The notes under the pieces: model-generated | What the model was told of the DNA's origin: nothing | The model's database searches: none | What the model saw: only the letters and a program-made list of their open reading frames with translations | Origin: Geminicoccaceae bacterium | Lineage (GTDB): Bacteria; Pseudomonadota; Alphaproteobacteria; Geminicoccales; Geminicoccaceae | Length of the DNA stretch: 64,000 nt | Assembly: GCA_028285265.1 (NCBI GenBank) | Contig: JANQPX010000030.1 | Location: forward strand, 761,793 to 825,792 | Direction: 5' to 3' | Part shown: in pieces, positions 27,058 to 36,371 of the stretch | Layout: every line of letters begins with the position of its first letter | Numbering within the stretch: position 1 is the first letter of the stretch | Translations under genes and position numbers: made by a program

Positions 27058-29640
27058 CTAAGCGACCTCGACCGTCGTTTCCATTTCTGGAGCTGTGACA
27101 TGCTTGGACGGCTCTTCAGATACGGATGTTGCCGCACGGTCGTTGGCGTCGCTCTCTTTGGTGTTGCCATGGGTTTCATTGTTGAGCTCTTCCAGGCGCC
27201 CTTGGGTTTCGATCACATGACGATCGATGTCCGAGGCAGAATTGGAGGAGCGGTCAGCCAATTCGCGAACTTCGACGGCAACGACGGCGAAGCCTTTGCC
27301 AGCTTCGCCGGCGCGAGCAGCCTCAACTGAAGCGTTGATCGCTAGCAGCTGAGTCTGCTTCGAGATCGCGCCGATATCCGTTGCGATACGGCTGATCTGA
27401 TCGAGCACGGATGCGGTGAATTTTCGCGATTCGTCGAGGGCGGCGCGTTTGGCCGTGACGTCTGATCCATACATGATGACGCTGCCCAGCTCTCCACGAT
27501 AATCGTTGACTGGCTGGAAAGAGGCGCTGAACCAAATTGGCTCTTGTCCCTCTTGAGAAATCTCAATCTCGCGTGAGACGTAGCCACCTTTCAAGATGTT
27601 GTCGACTTCTTGGGCGTTAAGGATCGCGCGTAAGGCCAAATGCTTCAATGAAGACAGCTCATCAGTCTGACTAATGCCGAGAATCTGACGGCCGAAGCTG
27701 TTGATCGAACGCAAACCACCGCCTTCATCCCACTCAAACATGACGTTTGAGGATTCGATCGCAGAGATGCGTGCAGACTGCTGCATGGCTGCCTGCTTTG
27801 TCTCGGTTACGTTGGCCTGAATCGAGACGAAATGTCTGAGCTTACCGGCGCCGTCAAAGACGGGATTGATTGAAAGTGAGATCCAATACGGCTCGCCAGC
27901 TTTGGTGTAGTTTAAGATCTCTTCGTAAAACGGCTCTTGCTCATGGAGCTTTGTGCGGATACGCGCGATTGTTCCCTTATCTGTATGGCGTCCCTGTAGA
28001 AGCTCGCCGGGCTTTCGGCCGATGACCTCCTCGGTGCTATAACCCGTCAGTCGAGTGAAGCCAGCATTGGCATACTCTGTCTTGCCGCTGGGGTCCGCGA
28101 TAATGACGGAGTTGTCGGTTTCATCGGCGACCAATGATAGAAGGCGCATCCGCTCGCGATTGGCGACTTCCTCGGTCACGTCTTTGACAAAGGCGGTATA
28201 GGTAATTTTGCCGTCGATCTCGACCTTGGAGAGTGAGAGCGCGCCGGTGAGGCGATCACCATCGATCCTCTCGATTTCGACCTCACGGCTGGTGCCAACG
28301 ATCTTATCCTGTGCTGTGCGTCGGTTAGCATTGACAAAGCCGTCGTGATTGGACTGCATCCGCTTAGGAACGAGCATCTTCACGTTCTTTCCGACGACGT
28401 CTTCGCGTCGGTATCCCCAGAGACGCTCTGCGGCGGCGTTGAAGAAGGTTATGTTGTTGTGCTCATCGATGGAGACGACGGCGTCGAGGGCCTGTTCAAG
28501 CGTTTGATTGATACTTTCCTGAGCATTTCGCTGTGCGCTGATGTCTTTAACGAAGGCGGTATAGGTGATGCTGTTGCCAGTCTTTACCTTGGAAAGCGCG
28601 AGGTTGACCCAGACGGAAGAGCCGTCTTTACGCACGAGTTCGAGGTCCCGACTGGTACCAACGATTTTGTCTTGTCCTGTCCGGCGATTGGCATTGACCA
28701 GGTCGTCATGGCCGGCTTGAAATTGGCTTGGGACGAGCATGCGCACATTGTTGCCTATGACCTCGGCGCGCTGGTAGCCCCAAAGGTGTTCGGCTGCAGC
28801 GTTAAAGAAGGTTACATTGTTGTGCTCGTCGATGGAGACGACAGCGTCGACCGCCTGCTCCAGGGTTTGGTTAATGCGTTCTTGGGCGTTTCGCTGCTCG
28901 CTGATGTCTTTTACAAAGGCCGTGTAGGTAATGGCGTTGCCGATTTTCACCTTGGACAGCGCAAGGTTGACCCAGACGATAGAACCGTCCCTGCGGACGA
29001 GTTCGAGATCACGGCTGGTGCCGACTATTTTATCCTGTCCCGTCCGTCGGTTAGCGTCGACCAGGCCGTCATGGCCCGCTTGAACCTGGCTAGGGACGAG
29101 CATGCGGACATTGTTGCCCATGACCTCGTCGCTCCTGTATCCCCAAAGACGCTCGGCAGCGGGATTGAAAAAGGTCACGTTATTCGATTCATCAATCGAA
29201 ACGACGGCGTCGACGGCCTGCTCGAGTGTCTGATTGATGCGCTCCCGCGCATCGCGCTCAGAAGAGATATCGCGAACGAACGCGGCGTAGCCGTATGACA
29301 GGCCCATGCGGGTCTTGGAGAGCGCGAGGCTAACCCAAACTGTAGAACCGTCTCGCCGTGTCAGCTCGAGTTCTCGGTTGGTGCCAACAATTTTGTCCTG
29401 CCCAGTGCGTCGATTGGCTTCGACCAATTCATCATGGCCAGCCTGGAACTGGCTTGGAACGAGCATCTTGACGTTTTTGCCAATGACCTCTTGACGTGTA
29501 TATCCCCAGAGCTTTTCCGCCGCGTCGTTAAAGTAGGTGATGCGGTTCCGCGTGTTGATGATCACGACAGCGTCAAGCGCCTGGTCAAGCGTCTTTTTCA
29601 GCATTCGACCAGACGCGCGATGTAAAAGCCAATTTATCAT
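27058..29640 (-). CDS. Soluble multi-PAS chemoreceptor with four FixL-like PAS repeats
   Basis: About 860 residues from the ATG at 29640 (track uses a TTG 4 codons earlier). No TM helix. Four tandem PAS units of exactly 121 residues fill residues 17-500, each with a FixL-like core such as VPSQxQAGHDxLVxANRR and [11 protein letters not shown]. Each unit keeps a His (69, 190, 311, 432) and an Arg 20 residues later, the spacing of the haem-ligand His200 and Arg220 in Bradyrhizobium FixL. Two diverged PAS domains follow (about 501-740), then a short MCP tip ([27 protein letters not shown]) and an acidic tail. The MCP part is only ~80 residues, with no clear methylation helices. Probably a cytoplasmic gas or redox receptor; no che genes are in the window. 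Confidence 0.85.
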   Translation of the reverse strand: MINWLLHRASGRMLKKTLDQALDAVVIINTRNRITYFNDAAEKLWGYTRQEVIGKNVKMLVPSQFQAGHDELVEANRRTGQDKIVGTNRELELTRRDGSTVWVSLALSKTRMGLSYGYAAFVRDISSERDARERINQTLEQAVDAVVSIDESNNVTFFNPAAERLWGYRSDEVMGNNVRMLVPSQVQAGHDGLVDANRRTGQDKIVGTSRDLELVRRDGSIVWVNLALSKVKIGNAITYTAFVKDISEQRNAQERINQTLEQAVDAVVSIDEHNNVTFFNAAAEHLWGYQRAEVIGNNVRMLVPSQFQAGHDDLVNANRRTGQDKIVGTSRDLELVRKDGSSVWVNLALSKVKTGNSITYTAFVKDISAQRNAQESINQTLEQALDAVVSIDEHNNITFFNAAAERLWGYRREDVVGKNVKMLVPKRMQSNHDGFVNANRRTAQDKIVGTSREVEIERIDGDRLTGALSLSKVEIDGKITYTAFVKDVTEEVANRERMRLLSLVADETDNSVIIADPSGKTEYANAGFTRLTGYSTEEVIGRKPGELLQGRHTDKGTIARIRTKLHEQEPFYEEILNYTKAGEPYWISLSINPVFDGAGKLRHFVSIQANVTETKQAAMQQSARISAIESSNVMFEWDEGGGLRSINSFGRQILGISQTDELSSLKHLALRAILNAQEVDNILKGGYVSREIEISQEGQEPIWFSASFQPVNDYRGELGSVIMYGSDVTAKRAALDESRKFTASVLDQISRIATDIGAISKQTQLLAINASVEAARAGEAGKGFAVVAVEVRELADRSSNSASDIDRHVIETQGRLEELNNETHGNTKESDANDRAATSVSEEPSKHVTAPEMETTVEVA
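28141..29592 (-). repeat. Four tandem 363-bp repeats encoding FixL-like PAS modules
   Basis: Units at 29592-29230, 29229-28867, 28866-28504 and 28503-28141. Units 2 and 3 are almost identical in protein; 1 and 4 are more diverged. They explain the long open plus-strand shadow ORF at 28345-29298. Confidence 0.9.
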
Positions 29641-29768
29641 CTTGATATCCAACCGCCGTGATTAGTTGGCGTTACGAATATCAGTCAACACTGAAGACGG
29701 AGTTAAGTGCGCTGAAGAACGGGGCAGTTGAGCTAAACTTGCCAAATGACTCGTCAACAAAGAGCTTG

Positions 29769-29855
29769 TGGTGCGGACGGCGGGACTCGAACCCGCACGG
29801 GCTATCGCCCTCCAGATTTTAAGTCTGGTATGTCTACCAGTTCCATCACGTCCGC
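29769..29855 (-). tRNA. tRNA-Leu (anticodon TAA), CCA encoded
   Basis: On the minus strand acceptor GCGGACG pairs with CGTCCGC. The anticodon arm is CCAGA-CTTAAAA-TCTGG with TAA. A long variable arm (GGGCGATAGCCC-type) and a T arm with GGTTCGAGTCC follow, then discriminator A and CCA. The 87-nt length and variable arm fit tRNA-Leu. Confidence 0.97.
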
Positions 29856-30027
29856 GCCGGCGACCGATCCATCCTCAGACTCGTTTCGTCCGGGGTGATT
29901 TCGCTGCTGAAGTGGGATACGGGATTTCTAGCGTCGGGGCAATGCGAAGCTTCGCGTCGAGACGCGCTTGTTGCGAAACTTCTTTGTTGGAAGGCTGCTT
30001 TTTTGGCCTTGGCTTACCGAACCGCGC

Positions 30028-32202
30028 CTAAGCGACCTCTTCTGTCAGAGGGAAGGCTTTTGGTAGGAGGCGCGTGTTGAAGATCTCGGCGTTGATAGCG
30101 CTTGCAGGTATAGGCTTCGAGATCAAGAAGCCCTGAACGATGTCGCAATCGTGGTTCTGAAGGTAGTTGAGCTGTGCCGTGGTTTCGACGCCCTCGGCGA
30201 CCACTTTGAGATCGAGGTCATGGGTCATCGCGATCAAGGACTGGACGATCGCCCTGCTGCTTTGGGCGAATTCGACGTCCCGGACAAAGGAACGATCGAT
30301 TTTGATAATCGCGCCCGGGAAGGCTCGGAGATGGTTGAGCGACGAGTAGCCTGTGCCGAAGTCGTCGAGTGCGACACGAATGCCGAGTTCGGAAAATGAT
30401 GTAAGAAGACGGTAGGCTTCTGCTGGCTTCTGCAGGATGTCGCTCTCGGTGATCTCGATTTCGAGGAGACGCGGGTCTAAATCGTAACGGGCAAGGGTCC
30501 GACGGACGAATTCCAAAATACCTGCATTTTGAAATTGGCGTGCGGAGAAATTGACGGCGACATGAACCTCTGGATGTCCGGCATCGCGCCAGGCGGCGAG
30601 CTGGGCACAGGTCGTCTCGAGGACCCACTCCCCAATGGGAAGAATCAGGCTGCTTTCCTCGGCGAGTTCGATAAACTCGCCGGGAGCGACGAGACCGAGC
30701 TCAGGATGGTTCCAGCGGAGCAGCGCTTCGAAACCGATCAGACGGCCAGTGCTGAGATTGACTTGTGGCTGGAAGTAGAGCTCGAATTGTTGTTGGCGAA
30801 TCGCGCGACGAAGATTGCGTTCAAGCTCGATCCTATAGGCGGCACGGCGATGCATTTCCGGGGTGTAGAAATGGAAGCTGCCAGAGCGCTGACCCTTGCC
30901 GGCATACATGGCGGTGTCGGCACTCACGATGATCGAGTCGGCGCAATCGGCATCAGTGGGATAATGAGCGATGCCGATGCTAGCGCCGACATCGACGTCG
31001 CAACTGCCGATATTCACAGGTTTGCGCATCTCAGCAAGAATACGCTCGGCGGTATCGGCGAGTGTCGCTTTGTCGTCGACGTCGGTAATGACGATGGTGA
31101 ACTCATCTCCACCAAGACGGGCGACCAGGTCCGAGGGACGCACGCAGTCTTTCAGGCGGCTTGCGATGTCCCGTAGCAGCAAGTCACCGGCAGCATGACC
31201 GTAGGTGTCGTTGACCGCTTTGAAGCGGTTCAAATCAATGAGCATGAGGCCGACATGGCTCTTCTGCCGGTCGGCGATCGCGATGCTTCGGTCCAAGAAC
31301 TCGCGAAAGTGATAGCGGTTGGCGAGTCCCGTGAGTTGATCGATCTGGGCGAGTTCAGCGAGATGCCGCTCGGCTTTCCTGCGTTCTATCGCATAGCGAA
31401 TCGACCGTTCAAGAAGCGGCGCAGTGATCTCGCCTTTGACCAAATAGTCCGTTGCTCCCGCGCGCATCGCTTCGAGATCGATTTCACGATTGCCTTCGCC
31501 GGTGAGAACGATGAAGGGCATGCAACAGCCGAGATGTACGGCTTCACGCACCAGCTCTAGGCCGTTTCGAGCGCCTAAGCGATAGTCGACGATGGCAACG
31601 TCGTGCTGCCCTTCAAGGGCACGCTCCAGCGCAGGCTGCCAGGATGCAATCCACTCCATCTTGAGATGCCGGCCGAAGATGTCAGCTAGTAATGATTTCG
31701 TCAGGAAATAGTCATCCTCGTCGTCCTCAATCAGCAGGACGCGCATGTCTGTAGCTTGGGCCTGCCCTCCAGCCCCTGTCAGCATGCCGACGGAAGGTAG
31801 GTTTTGGCAAGCTTGATCAGTGCAGGTTGACGGGCTGCAAGCATAGCGCAGGACACGACCAAGGCGTTCGGCATCCAAGCCTGATTTGTCCAAGAAGTTC
31901 GCAGCGCCTGCGGCAAGCGCTTGCTGATCGACTCCTGAGTCCTCCGCACCCGTCAAGATGATCATTGGCAATGTGCAGCCGATCGCCTTTAACCGGCGCA
32001 CAAATTCGACGCCGGACTCGCTACCGATGCAAAAATCGACAAGGCAGGCCTGAACGTCAGCATCAAGCAGTGTCTTGAGCGCGGTGTCATAGTCGGAGGC
32101 GCGGATCAGGTTAACGTCGAGATCTTGGATTTCGACCATGAGCTCTTGGACCAGCGCATAGTCGTCGTCGTCGTCTTCGACGAGAAGGACAGTAAGCTTC
32201 AT
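30028..32202 (-). CDS. REC-REC-GGDEF-EAL cyclic-di-GMP enzyme
   Basis: 724 residues from the ATG at 32202, 11 bp after the receiver gene's stop; the track start overlaps that gene. Two receiver domains keep their phosphoacceptor Asp (CLVDFCIG and AIVDYRLG). GGDEF is intact (RLGGDEF) with an I-site RPSD five residues before it. EAL is intact (GFEALLRW, EITESD, DDFGTGYSS, KIDRSF, VAEGVE, QGF). Both synthesis and breakdown of c-di-GMP are therefore possible, with I-site feedback. It is last of a three-gene operon with the kinase and single receiver upstream. Confidence 0.93.
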   Translation of the reverse strand: MKLTVLLVEDDDDDYALVQELMVEIQDLDVNLIRASDYDTALKTLLDADVQACLVDFCIGSESGVEFVRRLKAIGCTLPMIILTGAEDSGVDQQALAAGAANFLDKSGLDAERLGRVLRYACSPSTCTDQACQNLPSVGMLTGAGGQAQATDMRVLLIEDDEDDYFLTKSLLADIFGRHLKMEWIASWQPALERALEGQHDVAIVDYRLGARNGLELVREAVHLGCCMPFIVLTGEGNREIDLEAMRAGATDYLVKGEITAPLLERSIRYAIERRKAERHLAELAQIDQLTGLANRYHFREFLDRSIAIADRQKSHVGLMLIDLNRFKAVNDTYGHAAGDLLLRDIASRLKDCVRPSDLVARLGGDEFTIVITDVDDKATLADTAERILAEMRKPVNIGSCDVDVGASIGIAHYPTDADCADSIIVSADTAMYAGKGQRSGSFHFYTPEMHRRAAYRIELERNLRRAIRQQQFELYFQPQVNLSTGRLIGFEALLRWNHPELGLVAPGEFIELAEESSLILPIGEWVLETTCAQLAAWRDAGHPEVHVAVNFSARQFQNAGILEFVRRTLARYDLDPRLLEIEITESDILQKPAEAYRLLTSFSELGIRVALDDFGTGYSSLNHLRAFPGAIIKIDRSFVRDVEFAQSSRAIVQSLIAMTHDLDLKVVAEGVETTAQLNYLQNHDCDIVQGFLISKPIPASAINAEIFNTRLLPKAFPLTEEVA

Positions 32203-32213
32203 CGGTTGACCGA

Positions 32214-32678
32214 TCACACCCGACGCGCCGAGCATTCCGGCGGTAAAGCGACGATTTGAATCCAGTATCGACAAATCACGCGCACGGCGTCGACCAATCC
32301 TTCAAAGCTCACAGGCTTGGTGATGAAGGAGCTGACGCCTAGACCATAGGTGCGAACGATGTCCTCCTCTGCAATTGAGGTAGTTAGGACAATGACCGGG
32401 ATGCGGCACAGCTCTGGATCTTCTTTGATCTCGCGCAGCGCTTCACGGCCGTCCTTTTTGGGCATATTGAGGTCAAGGAGAATGATGCCGGGATAAGCGG
32501 TGTCTTTGAGCTCAGCATAGGGGCCCTCTCTGCGGAGGTAAGCCATAAGCTGTTCGCCGTCCTCTACGAAGGTGATCTTATTGGCGATGCGGTTTTCAAC
32601 AAACGCCTCTTCGATCATCATTCGATCATCGGGATCGTCGTCGGCGACGAGGATAGAGATCGGCCGTTCCGTCATCAT
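32214..32678 (-). CDS. Single-domain response regulator (Rcp1-like)
   Basis: 154 residues, one receiver domain: VADDDPDDR acidic pocket, phosphoacceptor in ILLDLNMPKKDG, LTTS and ITKPVSF with the conserved Lys. There is no output domain. Its ATG overlaps the kinase stop by one base (TGATG), so it is coupled to the kinase and is its likely phosphate acceptor. The form is typical of receivers paired with phytochrome-like kinases. Confidence 0.93.
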   Translation of the reverse strand: MMTERPISILVADDDPDDRMMIEEAFVENRIANKITFVEDGEQLMAYLRREGPYAELKDTAYPGIILLDLNMPKKDGREALREIKEDPELCRIPVIVLTTSIAEEDIVRTYGLGVSSFITKPVSFEGLVDAVRVICRYWIQIVALPPECSARRV

Positions 32679-34726
32679 CAGGCTCCCGCCGTATCAGTTC
32701 GTGCGTGCCGGATCGGCAGTTCGATGGTGAAGCTGCTGCCCTCACCTGAAACGCTTTTGACGTCGATCAGGCCATGATGCCGTTCAACGATCTTTCGACA
32801 GGTCGCGAGCCCGATCCCTGTGCCTTCAAATTCGGCGCGGCTGTGAAGGCGTTGGAAGATACCGAAGATGCGGTCGGCATACTTCATGTCGAAACCGATT
32901 CCATTGTCGGAGACTTCGATTTGGCAGCAGCGTTGTTTGACATGTTGCCCGAGATCGACCATCTCAGCCCGGATCTGAACCTTTGGCGATTGGTCTGGGT
33001 TATGAAACTTCAAGGCGTTGGAGACGAGATTTTGAAAGAGCTGGTGCATCTGTGTGCGATCAGCGTCGACGACGGGGAGAGGCGCGACCGTAACCTCTCC
33101 TTCAACTTCCTCGATCCTCACTTCCAGATCGGAGACAACGTCCTCTAGAACCTCGTTCAGATCGATCGGTTGGAAAGGTTTGCCTTTGGTGGTGACGCGA
33201 GAGTAGTCGAGGAGGTCATTGATCAGGGCACGCATTCGGACAACAGAATTCTGCATCCGATCGATATACATCTTACCGTCATCACCGAGCTCTGGCTCGT
33301 ATTTGCGCTTCAGACGATCGCCAAAGGCCTCGACCTTTCGCAAGGGTTCTTGAAGATCATGGGACGCAATGGAGGCGAAGGCTTCCAGCTCGCGATTGCT
33401 CCGAGCGAGCGCCGCCTCGCGATCTTTGAGTTCGGTGATGTCGGTATGCAGTACCACCACACCACCGTCGCCCGTGCGGTGTTCATTGATCAGAATCCAG
33501 CGGCCATTTGGCAGGCGCCGCTGGAGCACATGACCGGAAAGATGGTGCTGCTCCATGCGCTCAAAGGCGTGCTGATCGAAGGTTTTGTCGTCTGGTACTG
33601 GGTCGATGCCTACTTTAATTTCAGCACGAAGCAGGTTCTCATAGCTCGTGCCATACGCAATGGTATCGCCAAGTTCAGGGTAGAGCTCGAGAAAACGACT
33701 GTTCCAGGTGACCAACCGGTCATTCGAATCGAAGAGGGCAAAGGCTTGCGGTATGCTTTCAATAATCGCGTCTCGTGTCCGCGTGCTTGCCGCGGCGGCT
33801 TCGATTTCCGCTTCCTTGATCCGCGTTTGATCGAGGATGACACCGTTCCATACGACCGACCCGTCAGCTTCGCGGTGGGGCCTTGCGATGGCATGGGTGA
33901 ACTTTCGGGTTCCATCGCGCGTAATGATCGTCGCCTCAACGTCCCAAAGCTGAAGCGCGCGCGATGCCGACAATAGACGGTCGCGAAAGGTGGCGTAGTA
34001 GTCAGGCCCGTGGCAGTCGAACAGGGCTTGCGGATCAGAAAGGATCTCTTCGGGCGACACGCCAAACAGATCTTCAGCGGCTTCACTGATGTAAGTGTAG
34101 CCGATGTCGCCGTTCGGCCGGACGACACGTTGATAGACAACCCCTGGAATGTTCTTGGCGAGCGCCGAGAAACGCTCTTTGGCGGAAAGAAGCGCACGGG
34201 TTCGTCTCGTGGAGTCGATCGCGTAGCTGGTGAGAAGCTTGAGACTGTTCAGTGCCTTGGGATCAACCACCGGGAGCACGCCTGGCGACGATTCGACAAC
34301 GATGAGATCGCCCAGCGGTTCACCCGCGTGGTTATGGACACGGTGCTGTCCGCCCAGATTGAGCTGGGTTTGCTCTAAGCAGGCACTGATCGCCTTGGGA
34401 TCACCGGCAGCGCTGCTTTCCAGGAGCTCCTGAAGGACCAATCCCAGGGATGAGGATGTTGAGGCGCCGGACCAGATACCGCCATCGTCAGGATCAAGAG
34501 CGACGATCAAGCAAGCAGCCCCCCCATAAAGGCTGCTCAGGGCGACAGCGATGACTTTGAGGCATTCAGCAAGCTCGGCATCACGAGCAATCAAGCTGAG
34601 AACCTGGTCATGGGTATCGAGCAAGCAACCGACAACGGTCGCGCCATCCATGTCCAGATTGGCCGGCACATCCGTTTCGGCATGAGGTTCGTTTTGGGCC
34701 AGCGCGACGTCCATTAGCAATCCCAT
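32678..34726 (-). CDS. GAF/PAS sensor histidine kinase
   Basis: About 682 residues from the ATG at 34726; an in-frame TTG (34732) and ATG (34714) are alternatives. A GAF-like domain (about 35-175) is followed by a PAS with PAC-like end (about 185-308), a second PAS-like unit (IPQAFALFDSNDRLVTWNS, about 320-435), HisKA with the His at about 456 (ASHDLQEPLRKVEAF), and HATPase_c (NALKFHNP, DNGIGFD, GTGIGLAT). No TM, so cytoplasmic. There is no bilin-binding PHY domain. It heads the signalling operon and is divergent from the ATP-grasp gene. Confidence 0.91.
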   Translation of the reverse strand: MGLLMDVALAQNEPHAETDVPANLDMDGATVVGCLLDTHDQVLSLIARDAELAECLKVIAVALSSLYGGAACLIVALDPDDGGIWSGASTSSSLGLVLQELLESSAAGDPKAISACLEQTQLNLGGQHRVHNHAGEPLGDLIVVESSPGVLPVVDPKALNSLKLLTSYAIDSTRRTRALLSAKERFSALAKNIPGVVYQRVVRPNGDIGYTYISEAAEDLFGVSPEEILSDPQALFDCHGPDYYATFRDRLLSASRALQLWDVEATIITRDGTRKFTHAIARPHREADGSVVWNGVILDQTRIKEAEIEAAAASTRTRDAIIESIPQAFALFDSNDRLVTWNSRFLELYPELGDTIAYGTSYENLLRAEIKVGIDPVPDDKTFDQHAFERMEQHHLSGHVLQRRLPNGRWILINEHRTGDGGVVVLHTDITELKDREAALARSNRELEAFASIASHDLQEPLRKVEAFGDRLKRKYEPELGDDGKMYIDRMQNSVVRMRALINDLLDYSRVTTKGKPFQPIDLNEVLEDVVSDLEVRIEEVEGEVTVAPLPVVDADRTQMHQLFQNLVSNALKFHNPDQSPKVQIRAEMVDLGQHVKQRCCQIEVSDNGIGFDMKYADRIFGIFQRLHSRAEFEGTGIGLATCRKIVERHHGLIDVKSVSGEGSSFTIELPIRHARTDTAGA

Positions 34727-34732
34727 GACCAA

Positions 34733-35115
34733 GTCGTGGCTTTCAAGGTCGCTCGGCAGGCGTTGCCGATCGCGAAGCCGATGAGCTCTCTTCTTGCAAG
34801 GCCCGCGGCTTATGGTGATGAATATTCGAACGAAAGTTTTAAAATTAAGTTAGACGAAGTCATTCATTCGTCTGTTTTTTGAATAACTTTGTAAAAATTT
34901 TACTAGAAAGGGCAAACATCTAATATTTATTTCTTTAACAAGCGTTATCCAAATTTTAGCGCATTCTTAACTTGCTGACTGGTAATGATGCGAGCCGAGG
35001 GACTGAGATTGTCCCGAGTCGCTTGTGATCGTCTTGTGTCTTTAAGAACGCCAAGACTTGGCTCGCGAATTGTCGCTACAGCTACCCAGTTGATCATGAC
35101 GTAGGTGATTGAGTC
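34733..35115. promoter_or_regulatory. AT-rich divergent regulatory region
   Basis: This separates the signalling operon (minus) from the ATP-grasp operon (plus). The part at about 34815-34975 is strongly AT-rich compared with its neighbours. It holds the 13-bp palindrome GTAAAAATTTTAC at 34891-34903, a candidate operator. I see no gene and no consensus promoter pair. Confidence 0.45.
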
Positions 35116-36336
35116 ATGGAATTACTAGAAACGCGTCGCGAAGCGCCCGAGGCCCTAATGGGGGCCGAACAGGATCGTGTCGTGCGGCGGCAGACCCGTG
35201 TGGCTGAGCTTCAAGAGCAGGTTGCCCGACTTGCCGAAACGATGCGGATCGCGGTGGTGTTTGGTGGCAATAAGCACGTCCCTGGCGCTGTCATCAATCC
35301 GACCTTCAATCCACGTCATTGGAAAAGCTATGAAGCGGTCGCAGAAGATATTGCGGCTGCCCTTCGTCGTATCGGATTTCGCTATGTCATTACGATTCCC
35401 GATGACATGAGCTTAGGTCACCAGCTTCGTCGCCATCAAATCCACTTTGCTTGGCTTAATACCGGCGGCGTCCAAGGACTGGGGTCCGTCAGCCATGCGG
35501 CGGCGATGCTTGAAATGTTCGGCATTCCGTATGTCGGTCATAGTCCACTCAGCGCTGCGACCATGGACAATAAACAGGTCATGAAGCGGGATCTGATGAT
35601 TGCCGGGGTTCCCACGGCACCGTTTATGGTGTGGCAGCCCAACAGGGGGCCTTTAACTCCGGGGCAAAATCCCCGCCTTGAGAAGGCGTTCGGTGCTTAT
35701 GACGGGCCTTTCATCGTTAAGCCAATTTCTGGCCGGGCGTCGCGCTTCGTCGTCGCTGTTGACCACGCCGATGGCTTAGCGGCGACAGCTGAGGGCATAT
35801 ATAACGCAACCCAAAATCCGGTTCTTATCGAGAGTTATCTGTCCGGCCGCGAGTTTTGTGTTGCTGTCTGCGGTGAGGTGATTGCGCGTCAGGGGCAGCT
35901 TGAACGGCTTGGGCATCCCTTTGCTTTCGCTGTCATCGAGCGCGTGCTCGATCAGGATGAGCGTGTGTTTACGTCCATGGACCATCGTCCGATCACCACC
36001 GACAGAGTCCGCTGTCTCGACCGTAAGCGCGAGTCGGATCTCTACGATAAGCTGGTAACGATGGCTCGCAGTATCTACGAGGAATTTGAGCTTGAAACAC
36101 TTATCCGGCTCGATGTGCGTGCCGACGATAAGGGCGATCTTTATGTCCTTGAGGCCAACCCGAAGCCGGATCTTGCCGCAGCGGCGGAGAATCGAACAAG
36201 CATCGTCGGTGCTGGTCTAAAAAACGAAGGCATGAGCTACGACGATCTCATCCTCTCCCTGATTGCCGATCGTATCGATGTGCTGTTCAGCCAGCGCCGC
36301 GCGGTGGTCAGTCATCTCGATTCTTTGTTGAACTAG
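35116..36336 (+). CDS. D-Ala-D-Ala ligase-like ATP-grasp protein
   Basis: 406 residues. A ~40-residue helical N-terminus precedes a pre-ATP-grasp fold (MRIAVVFGGNKHVPGAVINP). The segment GIPYVGHSPLSAATMDNKQV and then MKRDLMIAGVPTAP is very like Ddl enzymes. The metal/ATP site is LIRLDVRADDKGDLYVLEANP. The Ddl N-terminal GGxSxE-EVS motif is missing, so it is not a true D-Ala ligase; it likely joins some other carboxylate and amine. The helical N-terminus is an add-on. The sensor-MFS gene starts 35 bp later, suggesting an operon. Confidence 0.82.
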   Translation: MELLETRREAPEALMGAEQDRVVRRQTRVAELQEQVARLAETMRIAVVFGGNKHVPGAVINPTFNPRHWKSYEAVAEDIAAALRRIGFRYVITIPDDMSLGHQLRRHQIHFAWLNTGGVQGLGSVSHAAAMLEMFGIPYVGHSPLSAATMDNKQVMKRDLMIAGVPTAPFMVWQPNRGPLTPGQNPRLEKAFGAYDGPFIVKPISGRASRFVVAVDHADGLAATAEGIYNATQNPVLIESYLSGREFCVAVCGEVIARQGQLERLGHPFAFAVIERVLDQDERVFTSMDHRPITTDRVRCLDRKRESDLYDKLVTMARSIYEEFELETLIRLDVRADDKGDLYVLEANPKPDLAAAAENRTSIVGAGLKNEGMSYDDLILSLIADRIDVLFSQRRAVVSHLDSLLN

Positions 36337-36371
36337 CCATGGTCTTGTCTTTCGCATGTTGACGACACGAC

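Noticed and set aside
28345-29298. 317-aa plus-strand ORF
   Set aside because: Shadow of the PAS repeats; its own repeats follow the 363-bp period of the real gene.
33170-33976. 268-aa plus-strand ORF
   Set aside because: Antisense to the PAS/HisKA part of the kinase; no features of its own.
35116-36336. D-alanine-D-alanine ligase (ddl)
   Set aside because: Lacks the N-terminal Ddl motif and is not near mur/fts genes.
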